This document shows positions 1 to 8,490 of a DNA stretch of 64,000 bases, in pieces. Under the pieces are notes generated by a model. The model made no database searches. It saw only the letters and a program-made list of their open reading frames with translations, and had not been told where the DNA came from. Position numbers and translations under genes: made by a program. The DNA lies in NCBI RefSeq assembly GCF_040930455.2, contig NZ_CP170494.1; one strand, written 5' to 3'. Source of the stretch: Neopusillimonas maritima (GTDB lineage: Bacteria > Pseudomonadota > Gammaproteobacteria > Burkholderiales > Burkholderiaceae_B). Position 1 is the stretch's first letter; every line of letters begins with the position of its first letter.

Positions 1-499
1 CCAATTGCTCGTATGGCAACACGGTCACATAGCTAAGAAACGGCTTGCCATCGATGCGATAACCATTCTGCCAATCGAGCTGAAGCCCGCGAACGGTAAG
101 ATAGTTCGCCCAGGCGCCATCCTGCGCGCTATTGTCTGATACGGCCGCATCCAGTGTGAATACGTCTCCCAGTTTCGTCACTTGGCGACGCTCCAGCTCT
201 TCACCCGTCACAACCGTCGTGGAAAAAGGGGTCTCTAATTGGGTTTTCGATCCCAACGCGCCGCCATCCACCGATTCATTCAGTTGCTGGATCGACGTAT
301 CGAGCCTGATGCCCTGTACCGTTACCTGCGGAAGGGTTGCCACAGGCGCCTGTGCGGCGTCACCTTCCGAACCGTTTGTTTGTGCCTGTACCGGCATAGT
401 CAATAAGCCCGCTAAGGCCAATACGCCTGCCACAGCCTTTAAACGCGCCCCTGGCATGGAATGCGCCGCGCAGGCGGCAAATCGCTTCTCGTGTTGCAT
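1..499 (-). CDS. TonB-dependent siderophore receptor, N-terminal part (runs off the left edge)
   Basis: Outer-membrane receptor that would take up a ferric chelate using TonB energy. About 166 residues are visible, reading leftward from ATG at 499. A signal peptide with a hydrophobic core (about residues 22-37, ending near PVQA) is followed by a TonB-box-like stretch (LPQVTVQG) and then the plug domain: TPFSTTVVTGEEL, the VSDN segment, a YLTVRG motif and GYRIDGKP. This order is typical of the FhuA/FpvA-like siderophore receptor family. The beta-barrel lies outside the window, so the ligand cannot be assigned. It is divergent from the flavoprotein at 616, and the gap between them holds a long inverted repeat that may be an iron-responsive operator. 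Confidence 0.85.
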   Translation of the reverse strand, partial: MQHEKRFAACAAHSMPGARLKAVAGVLALAGLLTMPVQAQTNGSEGDAAQAPVATLPQVTVQGIRLDTSIQQLNESVDGGALGSKTQLETPFSTTVVTGEELERRQVTKLGDVFTLDAAVSDNSAQDGAWANYLTVRGLQLDWQNGYRIDGKPFLSYVTVLPYEQL

Positions 500-543
500 T
501 ACAACTCCCGTCATATTTTTGTCACAACGGGCGATTGTATATG

Positions 544-578
544 TTAATACAAACGACATCAATTCTCATTTGTATTAA
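544..578. promoter_or_regulatory. Inverted repeat with Fur-box-like core upstream of the TonB receptor
   Basis: A perfect 10-bp inverted repeat, TTAATACAAA (544-553) and TTTGTATTAA (569-578), flanks a 15-bp centre. On the minus strand the centre reads AATGAGAATTGATGT, which resembles the AT-rich 7-1-7 pattern bound by Fur. It lies 45-80 bp upstream of the receptor start. The repeat is seen directly; Fur control is an inference from the type of gene it precedes. Confidence 0.45.
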
Positions 579-615
579 TGCAACGGTTCTGCTCTCTTGT
601 TAATATTGAATTGAA

Positions 616-1677
616 ATGAATAACTTGAATCCATTCACAACCCGGTTGGGTATTCATCATCCCATCATTCAGGCACCGATGGCCGGCGTAGCCACGCCTA
701 TGTTGGCCGCGGCAGTATCGAATGCGGGAGGCCTGGGATCTTTAGGTATTGCCACAAGCAGCGCGCTGCAGGCCAGGCAAATGATTGAGCAAACCCAGGC
801 GCTCACTTCACGCCCCTTCAACGTCAATGTTTTCTGCCACGAACCTCCCTTAAGAGATAAAAAAAGGGAAGCTGCCTGGCTTGAACATTTAAAGCCGTTG
901 TTCATGGAGTGCGGCGCGAGCTTACCCACGTCACTGAGCGAAATGTACAAAAGCTTTATTGGCGACGATGAAGTGTTCAATATGCTGCTTGATACTCGGC
1001 CGGCGGTGGTGAGTTTCCATTTCGGTTTACCCTCTACAGAACAAATAAAAGCGCTACGCAATCTGGGTATTTGCACACTGGCAACGGCAACCAACCTTGA
1101 GGACGCACGTCGAATTCAAGCGCGCGGCATAGATGCGATCGTTGCCCAAGGCATTGAGGCAGGAGGGCATCGCGGTCTCTTCAGTACCGATGCAATTGAT
1201 GAGAAGTTAAGCACATCCGTGCTCGTTCGCTTACTCGTCAAGAACGTCAATCTTCCTATCATCGCTGCCGGGGGCATTATGGATGGTCAGGGGATCAAGG
1301 CCGCCTTAACCTTGGGCGCCGCTGCCGCCCAACTTGGTACGGCATTCATACTGTGCCCCGAATCGGCCGCCAACGAAGGCTATCGAGCCGCCCTCAAGAG
1401 TGAACGCGCCGCTTCAACATGCCTCACCTCGGCATTTTCAGGACGACCCGCTCGAGGCATACGCAACCGATTCATCAACCACGCCGAATTGGCAACTGCA
1501 CCAGAGCCCGCTGCATATCCCATCGCTTACGACGCAGCCAAGCAGCTCAATGCGGCGGCGGCAAATCGCGGGAACCATGAGTTTGCAGCTCATTGGGCGG
1601 GCCAAGCTGCTTTGACGGCCCGAGAACTACCGGCTGCCGAACTGGTTGCAACACTGGCACAAGAATGTTCAATTTAA
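616..1677 (+). CDS. Nitronate monooxygenase / 2-nitropropane dioxygenase family flavoprotein
   Basis: FMN-dependent TIM-barrel enzyme of 353 residues. Family members oxidise alkyl nitronates or act as NAD(P)H-flavin oxidoreductases. Motifs in order: QAPMAGV (19-25) near the flavin site, SFHFG (133-137), ATATNLEDA (156-164), GIEAGGHRG (179-187) carrying the conserved histidine H185, AAGGIMDG (217-224), and the phosphate-binding LGAAAAQLGTAF (233-244). The length is normal for the family. It is a single gene, ended by the hairpin at 1728, and convergent with the binding protein at 1805. The real substrate is unknown, as this family is often annotated generically. Confidence 0.85.
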   Translation: MNNLNPFTTRLGIHHPIIQAPMAGVATPMLAAAVSNAGGLGSLGIATSSALQARQMIEQTQALTSRPFNVNVFCHEPPLRDKKREAAWLEHLKPLFMECGASLPTSLSEMYKSFIGDDEVFNMLLDTRPAVVSFHFGLPSTEQIKALRNLGICTLATATNLEDARRIQARGIDAIVAQGIEAGGHRGLFSTDAIDEKLSTSVLVRLLVKNVNLPIIAAGGIMDGQGIKAALTLGAAAAQLGTAFILCPESAANEGYRAALKSERAASTCLTSAFSGRPARGIRNRFINHAELATAPEPAAYPIAYDAAKQLNAAAANRGNHEFAAHWAGQAALTARELPAAELVATLAQECSI

Positions 1678-1727
1678 CTTGCTACCTTGCGCAATAAGCG
1701 CAATACACCAAATCGAGCCATAGAAAA

Positions 1728-1747
1728 AACCCCCGCAAGCGGGGGTT
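1728..1747. terminator. Intrinsic terminator between convergent genes
   Basis: AACCCCCGC and GCGGGGGTT form a GC-rich hairpin, preceded on the plus strand by an A-run that serves as a U-run for minus-strand transcription. It sits 51 bp after the flavoprotein stop and 58 bp beyond the stop of the minus-strand binding protein. It probably serves mainly the minus-strand gene. Confidence 0.75.
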
Positions 1748-1804
1748 CAAATAGGTCTGTCGTACCTGTCAGGCCGAAGCCTGTTCTTGTTGGTTATACC
1801 GTCT

Positions 1805-2977
1805 TTAGTTCATTTCGCATTCAGACTTGAAAACGTCTTCCTGCATTTCCATTACTTTGCGCACAACGTTGGGGGTAAGATTACCGTTGCCATCACGCTC
1901 GAGCTTCATCAGGTAGTAATCCTGAATTGGATGATGGTTGGTATCGAACTTGAAGTTGCCACGAACAGCATTGAAATCGGCCTTGCGCATCGCATCGCGG
2001 AATGCATCGGTTTTGCTGATGTCGCCGTCTACCGCTTTCAAAGCTGAACCAATGAGGTTTGCCGTATCGTAAGCAGTGGCTGCGTAGTGGGTGGGCATAC
2101 GGCCATACTCTTTCTGGAAGGCCTCAACAAACGCCTTGTTGGCAGGTACGTCGAGGTTCTGCGACCACAAGGCCACTGTGTACAAACCTTCTGCGGAATC
2201 ACCCGTTGCTTTCAACATACGGTTATCCATCGAGAATACCGGCAAAATCATGGGAATGGTTTCACCCAGACCGGAAGCGGCATACTGCTTGGCAAAGTTA
2301 ATGCCCAAACCACCTGGATGGAACTCATAAATGGCGTCAGGCTTCAGATCGCGCAAGCGTGCCATTTCAACCGAAAAGTCGTTCTGGTCGAGCTTGGTGT
2401 AGAGTTCAGCCACCACTTCGCCTTTGTATTCACGCTTGAACCCTGCCAGCGCATCGCGTCCAGCCTGGTAATTGGGCGCAACCAGGGCAACCCGCTTGTA
2501 ACCCAGCTCATTGGCGGCAGCGCCACCGGCTGCATGCAGTGCCGAGTTCTCGTAGGAACCCACAAAGTAATTTTTCATACAACGCTTACCCGCGAAAGGA
2601 GACGGGCCTGCATTTACGCTGACATAGAAAGAATCGCCTTGAGCGATGGACGGCGCAATAGCAGTTAACACGTTCGAAAAAATAACGCCTGTGAACAATT
2701 TAACGTCGTCGGCCAAGAGGCGGTCGGCGATTTGCTTGCCGTTGGCGGGCTTCAGGCCGTCGTCTTCAACAATCGTTTCAACCGCCACACCACCCAGTGT
2801 GCCGTTACCTTGTTTAATCGCCAGATTAAAACCGTCGCGGGCGTCTTCACCCAGGTAACCGGCCGGTGTGCTAAGCGTAGTAATGAAACCAATGCGAACT
2901 GGGTCTTTTGCCATGACATTCGTACTTAATGCCATCACGGCTGAAGCCATACACCCCAGAGCTAATTTTTTAAGCAT
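1805..2977 (-). CDS. Orphan Liv-type periplasmic binding protein
   Basis: Type 1 periplasmic binding protein (LivJ/Leu-Ile-Val-binding family), 390 residues. The signal peptide is predicted to be cleaved after VMA (residue 23), and the first domain starts PVRIGFITTLSTPAGYLG. Family members in Burkholderiales bind branched-chain amino acids, amides or aromatic acids for LivHMGF importers. No permease or ATPase is adjacent: upstream is rplQ with its terminator. The livHMGF set at 19-22 kb has no binding protein of its own and shares an upstream sequence with this gene, so the two may form one transporter (inference). Confidence 0.85.
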   Translation of the reverse strand: MLKKLALGCMASAVMALSTNVMAKDPVRIGFITTLSTPAGYLGEDARDGFNLAIKQGNGTLGGVAVETIVEDDGLKPANGKQIADRLLADDVKLFTGVIFSNVLTAIAPSIAQGDSFYVSVNAGPSPFAGKRCMKNYFVGSYENSALHAAGGAAANELGYKRVALVAPNYQAGRDALAGFKREYKGEVVAELYTKLDQNDFSVEMARLRDLKPDAIYEFHPGGLGINFAKQYAASGLGETIPMILPVFSMDNRMLKATGDSAEGLYTVALWSQNLDVPANKAFVEAFQKEYGRMPTHYAATAYDTANLIGSALKAVDGDISKTDAFRDAMRKADFNAVRGNFKFDTNHHPIQDYYLMKLERDGNGNLTPNVVRKVMEMQEDVFKSECEMN

Positions 2978-3106
2978 TCAACTTCCCCTTAAGAAACACA
3001 TAGAACATTGACAGATCAAATCAGATGTCATGCTGAAACTTTATTGGGTTTTATGTAAGCGAACAAGCGCAATCGGGCAGGGTTTCCCCGAATTGTTACA
3101 AAAAAA

Positions 3107-3120
3107 CTTGAACCTTCAAG
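3107..3120. promoter_or_regulatory. Palindrome upstream of the orphan binding protein, shared with livHMGF
   Basis: CTTGAACCTTCAAG is a perfect palindrome (6-bp arms, CC centre). A near copy lies at 22547-22560 before livHMGF. On the minus strand it contains TTGAAG, which can act as a -35 box 16 bp from AACAAT (3092-3097). A second possible promoter is TTGTTC (3061-3066) with N17 and TAAAGT (3038-3043). It could be an operator or just a similar -35 region. Confidence 0.4.
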
Positions 3121-3146
3121 CATTTGAAAGGAAAAAGCCATAAAAA

Positions 3147-3164
3147 TAGCCCCTTACGGGGCTA
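3147..3164 (-). terminator. Terminator of the alpha operon, after rplQ
   Basis: TAGCCCC and GGGGCTA pair around a TTAC loop. Reading on the minus strand, the stem is followed directly by TTTTTA. It lies 53 bp after the rplQ stop and separates the alpha operon from the orphan binding protein downstream. Confidence 0.85.
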
Positions 3165-3216
3165 AAAATGTCTGACAAACAGCGGCAAAAAACCTGCCGC
3201 CGTTATTCAGTTTTGC

Positions 3217-3606
3217 TTATTCGGCGTCGTCTTGCGCTTCTTCTTCAGCGGGACGATCAACCAGCTCCATGAATGCCATAGGTGCATTATCACCCTGACG
3301 GAAGCCCATTTTCAATACGCGGGTGTAACCACCGTTACGCTCTTTGAAACGCGGTCCGAGCTCATCGAACAACTTCACGACTGCGTCGCGATCGCGCAAA
3401 CGTGCGAAAGCCAAACGCTTGTTGGCCAGCGTGGGTTCTTTACCCAGGGTGATCAACGGTTCAATAACTCGACGCAGCTCTTTGGCTTTGGGAACGGTGG
3501 TTTTGATTGCTTCGTGTGTAATCAACGAAACAGCCATGTTGCGGAACATAGCCAAACGATGACTACTGGTGCGGTTCAGTTTACGTAATCCACTGCGGTG
3601 ACGCAT
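3217..3606 (-). CDS. rplQ: 50S ribosomal protein L17
   Basis: Large-subunit protein lying near the peptide exit tunnel, 129 residues. The N-terminus MRHRSGLRKLNRTSSHRLAM and the block LRRVIEPLITLGKEPTLANK are diagnostic of bacterial L17. A short acidic tail (EEEAQDDAE) extends the C-terminus. It is the last gene of the alpha operon, 110 bp after rpoA, and is followed by a strong intrinsic terminator. Confidence 0.98.
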   Translation of the reverse strand: MRHRSGLRKLNRTSSHRLAMFRNMAVSLITHEAIKTTVPKAKELRRVIEPLITLGKEPTLANKRLAFARLRDRDAVVKLFDELGPRFKERNGGYTRVLKMGFRQGDNAPMAFMELVDRPAEEEAQDDAE

Positions 3607-3716
3607 GATAATTTCCTTTGAATCTTAAAAACCGGCATTGCCATGGCATGCCGGCATAGTTAACCGGATCTTCTATCGACTTACGCCGCGGTCCGGTGGT
3701 GAAATAAAACGAACAG

Positions 3717-4718
3717 TTAAGGACGCTCAAGACCCAGTGGTGGCCAGTTATCGAGCTTCATACCCAATGTAAGGCCACGTGCGGCGAGCACTTCCTTGAT
3801 TTCATTCAACGACTTGCGACCCAGGTTCGGTGTTTTCAACAACTCGTTCTCGGTCCGCTGAATCAGATCGCCGATATAGTAAATATTTTCGGCTTTCAGA
3901 CAGTTGGCGGAACGGACGGTCAGCTCAAGGTCGTCGACAGGTCGCAACAGAACAGGGTCGATAGGTTCTTTGCTGCCGCCACGGGTGCCGCCGACTGCTT
4001 CGGTTACCACATCGCCTGGGCCGTCGAGCGCGGCGAAGACCGAGATTTGATCCATGAGCAAACGGGCCGCCTGGCGCACTGCTTCTTCAGGCGAAATAAC
4101 CCCGTTGGTCTGGATGTCCATCACCAACTTGTCGAGGTCGGTACGTTGCTCAACACGCGCGCTTTCAACCGCATAACTTACGCGGCGGATGGGGCTGTAC
4201 GATGCATCGAGAATAATACGGCCAATCGTATGAGCGTTGTCTTCCGAAAGGGCACGCACGTTGCCGGGCACATAGCCGCGACCCTGATCAACCTTGATCT
4301 GCATTTCCAGCTTGCCGTCTTCAGTTAAGGTGGCAATGATGTGGTCAGGGTTGATGATTTCCACGTCGTGAGGCAACTCGATATCCGATGCCTTCACTTC
4401 GCCTGCACCTTGCTTGCGCAAAGTAAGCGTCACTTCCTCACGGTTGTGCAGCTTGAATACGACGCCTTTCAAATTCAACAAAATGTCGACAACGTCTTCA
4501 CGCACGCCGGGCAGCGTGGAATACTCGTGAACCACACCCGTAATCTGAACTTCGGTTGGCGCATAACCTGTCATGGAAGACAACAGAATGCGACGCAATG
4601 CATTACCCAACGTATGACCATAGCCGCGTTCAAACGGCTCCATGATTACTTTTGCATGGTTGGGGGTAAGGGATTCAACCTCGATGGATCGGGGTTTCAA
4701 CAGAGCTTGTGACGACAT
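3717..4718 (-). CDS. rpoA: RNA polymerase alpha subunit
   Basis: Dimerisation scaffold of RNA polymerase, 333 residues, slightly longer than the E. coli protein. The N-terminal assembly domain (about 1-235) includes GHTLGNALRRILLSS. A short Gly/Ser linker leads to the C-terminal domain, in which VRSANCLKAENI carries the arginine that contacts UP-element DNA, followed by the helix-hairpin-helix motif TPNLGRKSLNEIKEVL. It sits between rpsD and rplQ, the usual alpha-operon place. The 157-bp gap to rpsD is unusually long for this operon and holds a hairpin at 4812. Confidence 0.99.
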   Translation of the reverse strand: MSSQALLKPRSIEVESLTPNHAKVIMEPFERGYGHTLGNALRRILLSSMTGYAPTEVQITGVVHEYSTLPGVREDVVDILLNLKGVVFKLHNREEVTLTLRKQGAGEVKASDIELPHDVEIINPDHIIATLTEDGKLEMQIKVDQGRGYVPGNVRALSEDNAHTIGRIILDASYSPIRRVSYAVESARVEQRTDLDKLVMDIQTNGVISPEEAVRQAARLLMDQISVFAALDGPGDVVTEAVGGTRGGSKEPIDPVLLRPVDDLELTVRSANCLKAENIYYIGDLIQRTENELLKTPNLGRKSLNEIKEVLAARGLTLGMKLDNWPPLGLERP

Positions 4719-4811
4719 GTATGTTCCTTTTCAATACCCTCGGCTCGTTACACCGATAAGGCTGACGGACAAGAATGACAATATAAAACTGCCGGGAATT
4801 TTCACTGCAAA

Positions 4812-4843
4812 GCCCACTTTCCAGATTCGACTGAAAAGTGGGC
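4812..4843 (-). other. Stable hairpin in the rpsD-rpoA gap
   Basis: GCCCACTTT (4812-4820) pairs with AAAGTGGGC (4835-4843), extended by CAG/CTG across one mismatch, with a six-base loop. On the minus strand it is followed by TTTGC, too short a U-run for an efficient terminator. It could be an RNA-processing site or an attenuator that sets rpoA output relative to rpsD. Only the structure is seen; the function is a guess. Confidence 0.4.
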
Positions 4844-4875
4844 CAAAGCCTGACACTGCAGAACGCAGACGCGAA

Positions 4876-5499
4876 TTAACGCGAATACAATTCAACAACC
4901 ATCGACTCGTTGATGTCGCGAGCAACATCAGCGCGGTCGGGGGCTTGCTTGAAAGTGCCGGTTAGCTTGGTTGCGTCGACTTCCACCCATTGGGGGAAAC
5001 CAATACCCGCAGCCAAATCCAGGGCTTCACGAATACGTGCTTGCGCCTTGGCTTTCTCGCGAATGGTAACCACATCACCGGCTTTAACGATCATCGACGC
5101 GATGTCGGCCGTTTGACCATTCACCTGAATAGCGCGATGGCTCACCAACTGACGTGCTTCAGCGCGCGTTGAGCCAAAGCCCATGCGATATACAACATTG
5201 TCGAGACGCGACTCAAGCAACTGAATGAGCGTTTCACCCGTGTTGCCGCGACGACGCTCGGCTTCAGCAAAGTACTTGCGGAACTGCTTTTCCAGGACGC
5301 CATACATACGCTTGAGCTTTTGCTTTTCGCGCAGCTGCAAACCGTAGTCGGATGTACGCGCACCGGAAGTGCGGCCATGCTGACCAGGCTTGGATTCGAG
5401 TTTGCACTTCGAATCCAGCGAGCGACGGGCGCTCTTCAGGAAAAGATCGGTACCCTCGCGACGCGAGAGCTTGCATTTTGGTCCAATATAACGTGCCAT
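4876..5499 (-). CDS. rpsD: 30S ribosomal protein S4
   Basis: Primary 16S rRNA-binding protein that helps start 30S assembly and represses the alpha operon in E. coli. It has 207 residues from MARYIGPKCKLSRREG. The S4 RNA-binding domain includes ESRLDNVVYRMGFGSTRAEARQLVSH. The reading frame continues 14 codons upstream, but the ATG at 5499 has an AGAGGAAG ribosome-binding site and the conserved N-terminus, so it is the start. Confidence 0.98.
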   Translation of the reverse strand: MARYIGPKCKLSRREGTDLFLKSARRSLDSKCKLESKPGQHGRTSGARTSDYGLQLREKQKLKRMYGVLEKQFRKYFAEAERRRGNTGETLIQLLESRLDNVVYRMGFGSTRAEARQLVSHRAIQVNGQTADIASMIVKAGDVVTIREKAKAQARIREALDLAAGIGFPQWVEVDATKLTGTFKQAPDRADVARDINESMVVELYSR

Positions 5500-5510
5500 G
5501 ATGCTTCCTC

Positions 5511-5912
5511 TTAAATGCGACGGCGCTTGGGCGGACGGCAACCATTGTGCGGAACGGGTGTGATATCGGAGATGCTGGTGATCTTGATACCCAGTGCATT
5601 CAACGCACGTACGGACGATTCGCGACCGGGGCCGGGGCCTTTGATACGTACTTCAAGATTCTTGATGCCGTATTCAATCGCGGTACGACCTGCCGATTCT
5701 GCAGCAACCTGAGCGGCAAACGGTGTGGATTTACGCGAGCCTTTGAAGCCTGCGCCACCCGATGTCGCCCAAGACAATGCATTGCCCTGACGGTCGGTAA
5801 TCGTGATGATTGTGTTGTTGAAGGATGCATGAACGTGCGCAATGCCGTCCGAGACAACCTTCTTGATTTTCTTGCGTACGCGCGATGCGCCGCTGTTGGA
5901 AGCTTTCGCCAT
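5511..5912 (-). CDS. rpsK: 30S ribosomal protein S11
   Basis: Platform protein of the 30S subunit, 133 residues. Conserved blocks include GIAHVHASFNNTIITITDRQGN, PFAAQVAAESAGR and, at the C-terminus, TPVPHNGCRPPKRRRI. It lies 11 bp upstream of rpsD and 16 bp after rpsM, in the standard alpha-operon order. Nothing unusual. Confidence 0.99.
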   Translation of the reverse strand: MAKASNSGASRVRKKIKKVVSDGIAHVHASFNNTIITITDRQGNALSWATSGGAGFKGSRKSTPFAAQVAAESAGRTAIEYGIKNLEVRIKGPGPGRESSVRALNALGIKITSISDITPVPHNGCRPPKRRRI

Positions 5913-5928
5913 CTTCTAGTCCTCGAGA

Positions 5929-6294
5929 TTATTTCTTCAGGGAAGCCGCTGCACGACGCGGACCTTTACGGGTGCGCGCGTTGGTGCGTGTGCGCTGACC
6001 ACGCACCGGCAGACCGCGCTTATGACGCAGGCCGCGATAGGTTCCCAGGTCGATCAGACGCTTGATAGACAGTTGAACTTCACGGCGCAGGTCACCCTCA
6101 ACCGTGAACGATCCCACTTGCTCACGAATTTTCTCGAGCTCAGCGTCGGTGAGATCCTTGACTTTCTTTGTACGTTCGATGCCGGTTGCGTCACAAATTT
6201 GACGAGCACGTGTCGGGCCGACGCCAAAAATGGCGGTAAGACCGATAACAGTGTGCTGATGCGGCGGAATGTTAATGCCAGCAATACGGGCCAT
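5929..6294 (-). CDS. rpsM: 30S ribosomal protein S13
   Basis: Head protein of the 30S subunit that contacts the P-site tRNA and bridges to the 50S subunit, 121 residues. The start MARIAGINIPPHQHTVIGLT, the central YRGLRHKRGLPVRGQRTRTN and the basic tail KGPRRAAASLKK are diagnostic. It is the first gene of the alpha group, directly after rpmJ. Confidence 0.99.
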   Translation of the reverse strand: MARIAGINIPPHQHTVIGLTAIFGVGPTRARQICDATGIERTKKVKDLTDAELEKIREQVGSFTVEGDLRREVQLSIKRLIDLGTYRGLRHKRGLPVRGQRTRTNARTRKGPRRAAASLKK

Positions 6295-6328
6295 GACTGT
6301 TCCTTGTTAATCCGTTACGTGTCGGCAA

Positions 6329-6442
6329 TTAGCCTTGACGCTGCTTATGACGGGGATCGGTGCAAATTACACGTACCACGCCGTGACGTTTGATAACTTT
6401 ACAATGACGGCAAATTCTTTTTACCGATGCCATTACTTTCAT
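6329..6442 (-). CDS. rpmJ: 50S ribosomal protein L36
   Basis: The smallest large-subunit protein, 37 residues, starting MKVMASVKRICRHCKVIKRH and ending RHKQRQG. The zinc ligands C11, C14, C27 and H32 are all present, so this is the zinc-binding (C+) form. It lies between infA and rpsM, its normal place in the spc/alpha transcript. It is too short for most ORF callers, so the frame was read directly. Confidence 0.96.
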   Translation of the reverse strand: MKVMASVKRICRHCKVIKRHGVVRVICTDPRHKQRQG

Positions 6443-6474
6443 GGTTGACTCCTAGTTTCCTTTACCCGGGCCGC

Positions 6475-6693
6475 TTATTTCGAGCGGAACACAATTCTGG
6501 CGCGAGACAGATCATAGGGCGTGAGTTCCACTGTGACCTTGTCACCCGGCAGAATCCGGATGTAATGCATACGCATCTTGCCCGATATATGGCCCAAAAC
6601 GATATGGCCATTTTCCAGCTTGACGCGGAATGTTGCGTTAGGCAGGTTCTCTAATACTTCGCCCTGCATCTGAATGACGTCATCTTTTGCCAT
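6475..6693 (-). CDS. infA: Translation initiation factor IF-1
   Basis: 72-residue OB-fold protein that blocks the 30S A-site during initiation. The sequence MAKDDVIQMQGEVLENLPNA through GKMRMHYIRILPGDKVTVEL is typical of IF-1. It is co-transcribed between secY and rpmJ, the usual position in beta- and other proteobacteria outside the enterics. There is only a 6-bp gap to secY. Confidence 0.98.
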   Translation of the reverse strand: MAKDDVIQMQGEVLENLPNATFRVKLENGHIVLGHISGKMRMHYIRILPGDKVTVELTPYDLSRARIVFRSK

Positions 6694-6699
6694 TTCAAA

Positions 6700-8025
6700 T
6701 TACCGCATTGGCAGACCCGCGCCTTTGAAGTTCGTCTTCTTAAGCAACGAATCATACTGTTGAGACATCATGTAGGACTGAGCCTGAGCCATGAAGTCCA
6801 TCGTTACCACGACAATAATCAAAAGCGAGGTGCCACCGAAATAAAACGGCACGTTCCAGCGCATCTGCATGAATTCGGGCAGCAAAGACACCGCCGTAAT
6901 GTAGATGGAGCCAACCAGAGTCAGACGCATGAGAATCTTGTCGATATAACGTGCGGTCTGTTCACCCGGGCGAATACCTGGAACGAAAGCACCACTCTTC
7001 TTCAGGTTATCTGCCGTTTCACGACTGTTGAATACCAACGCCGTATAGAAAAAGCAGAAGAAAATAATTAAAGCTGAAAACAACGTGACATACAAAGGCT
7101 GGTGAGGTGCCAATGCTCCGGCAAGGTTACTAAGCCAACGCATATCGGGGTTGCTGGAGAACCAGCTGGTAATAGTGGCCGGCAACAGAATGATGGACGA
7201 GGCAAAAATGGGCGGAATAACCCCGGCCATATTCAGCTTCAGCGGCAAATGCGAGCTTTGCCCCCCATACATTTTATTGCCCACCTGGCGCTTGGCATAG
7301 TTCACTGTAATGCGACGCTGGCCACGCTCGACGAACACGACGAAATACGTCACAGCCACCACCAGCACCAGAATGAACAACGCCGAGAGTATAGACATTG
7401 CGTCGGTACGGACAAGATCCATCATGCCGGACAAGGCACTGGGCAGACCCGCCACAATACCGGCGAAAATCAGGATGGAAATACCATTGCCGATTCCGCG
7501 CTCGGTAATTTGCTCGCCTAACCACATCAGGAACATCGTTCCCGTTACCAGGGTGACAACCGTAGTGAAACGAAACAGCATACCGGGATCAATTACCAGG
7601 CCGGGTTGCGATTCAAGCGCCACCGAAATACCCACCGCCTGAATCAGCGCCAGAAACACCGTGCCGTAGCGCGTGTACTGGGTGATTTTGCGGCGACCGG
7701 CCTCGCCTTCTTTCTTCAGCGCTTCAAGCGAAGGCACCACGACGGACATCAACTGCATAATAATGGCAGCCGAAATGTACGGCATGATCCCCAGCGCCAT
7801 GACCGAGAATCGCTCTAGCGCGCCCCCCGAGAACATGTTGAACAAGCCCAAGATGCCGCTTTGATTCTGCTGGAACATTTCCGCCAGCGCGTCGGGGTTA
7901 ATACCGGGCGCGGGGATATGCGTACCGAGCCGGTAAACCACCAGGGCCAGCAGCAGGAAAATGATACGGCGCTTTAAATCGCCGTAGCGTGGACCTGCCT
8001 TACTCTGTGCCTGAGCCTTAGCCAC
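6700..8025 (-). CDS. secY: Protein translocase subunit SecY
   Basis: Channel subunit of the SecYEG inner-membrane translocase, 441 residues with about ten hydrophobic segments. Landmarks are RLGTHIPAPGINPDAL near the N-terminus, the plug region GLFNMFSGGALERFSVMALG, GNGISILIFAGIV in the middle, and the cytosolic loop KKSGAFVPGIRPGEQT. It follows rplO by 10 bp in the spc operon and is of normal length. Confidence 0.98.
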   Translation of the reverse strand: MAKAQAQSKAGPRYGDLKRRIIFLLLALVVYRLGTHIPAPGINPDALAEMFQQNQSGILGLFNMFSGGALERFSVMALGIMPYISAAIIMQLMSVVVPSLEALKKEGEAGRRKITQYTRYGTVFLALIQAVGISVALESQPGLVIDPGMLFRFTTVVTLVTGTMFLMWLGEQITERGIGNGISILIFAGIVAGLPSALSGMMDLVRTDAMSILSALFILVLVVAVTYFVVFVERGQRRITVNYAKRQVGNKMYGGQSSHLPLKLNMAGVIPPIFASSIILLPATITSWFSSNPDMRWLSNLAGALAPHQPLYVTLFSALIIFFCFFYTALVFNSRETADNLKKSGAFVPGIRPGEQTARYIDKILMRLTLVGSIYITAVSLLPEFMQMRWNVPFYFGGTSLLIIVVVTMDFMAQAQSYMMSQQYDSLLKKTNFKGAGLPMR

Positions 8026-8035
8026 CCGTTACCCC

Positions 8036-8479
8036 TTATTCAACCAGCGAACCGCCGGCTGCTTCGATTGCCGCACGCGCACCTGCCGTAGCCGACACGC
8101 CTTTCAACGTGACTTTACGAGACAGTTCGCCTGACTTGATCACTTTCACGAAACGTACACCGTGGCCAACTACACCTGCCTGTTTCAGAGCTTGAACGTC
8201 GATCTCATCGACCGGCAAAGCCTGAATTTCCGACAAGCGTACTTCAGCACGCAGATGACGGCTCATAGAGGTGAAGCCACGCTTGGGCAGGCGACGATAC
8301 AACGGCATTTGACCGCCCTCGAAACCTACTTTGTGGAAACCACCGGAGCGTGATTTCTGGCCTTTATGACCGCGACCTGCAGTTTTGCCCAGACCGGAGC
8401 CAATCCCACGACCAACACGACGGCGCGGACGCTTGCTACCTGGAGCGGGTTGCAGAGAATTCAATTGCGTTACAGACAT
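8036..8479 (-). CDS. rplO: 50S ribosomal protein L15
   Basis: Late-assembly large-subunit protein, 147 residues. The N-terminus MSVTQLNSLQPAPGSKRPRRRVGRGIGS is followed by the Gly-rich block GKTAGRGHKGQKSRSGG and FEGGQMPLYRRLPKRGF, both diagnostic of L15. It lies between rpmD and secY as expected. Confidence 0.98.
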   Translation of the reverse strand: MSVTQLNSLQPAPGSKRPRRRVGRGIGSGLGKTAGRGHKGQKSRSGGFHKVGFEGGQMPLYRRLPKRGFTSMSRHLRAEVRLSEIQALPVDEIDVQALKQAGVVGHGVRFVKVIKSGELSRKVTLKGVSATAGARAAIEAAGGSLVE

Positions 8480-8490
8480 GTCGATTCCTT

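Noticed and set aside
132..578. Plus-strand open frame of 148 codons
   Set aside because: It is antisense to the TonB receptor start, has no family features, and the minus frame shows a signal peptide and plug-domain motifs.
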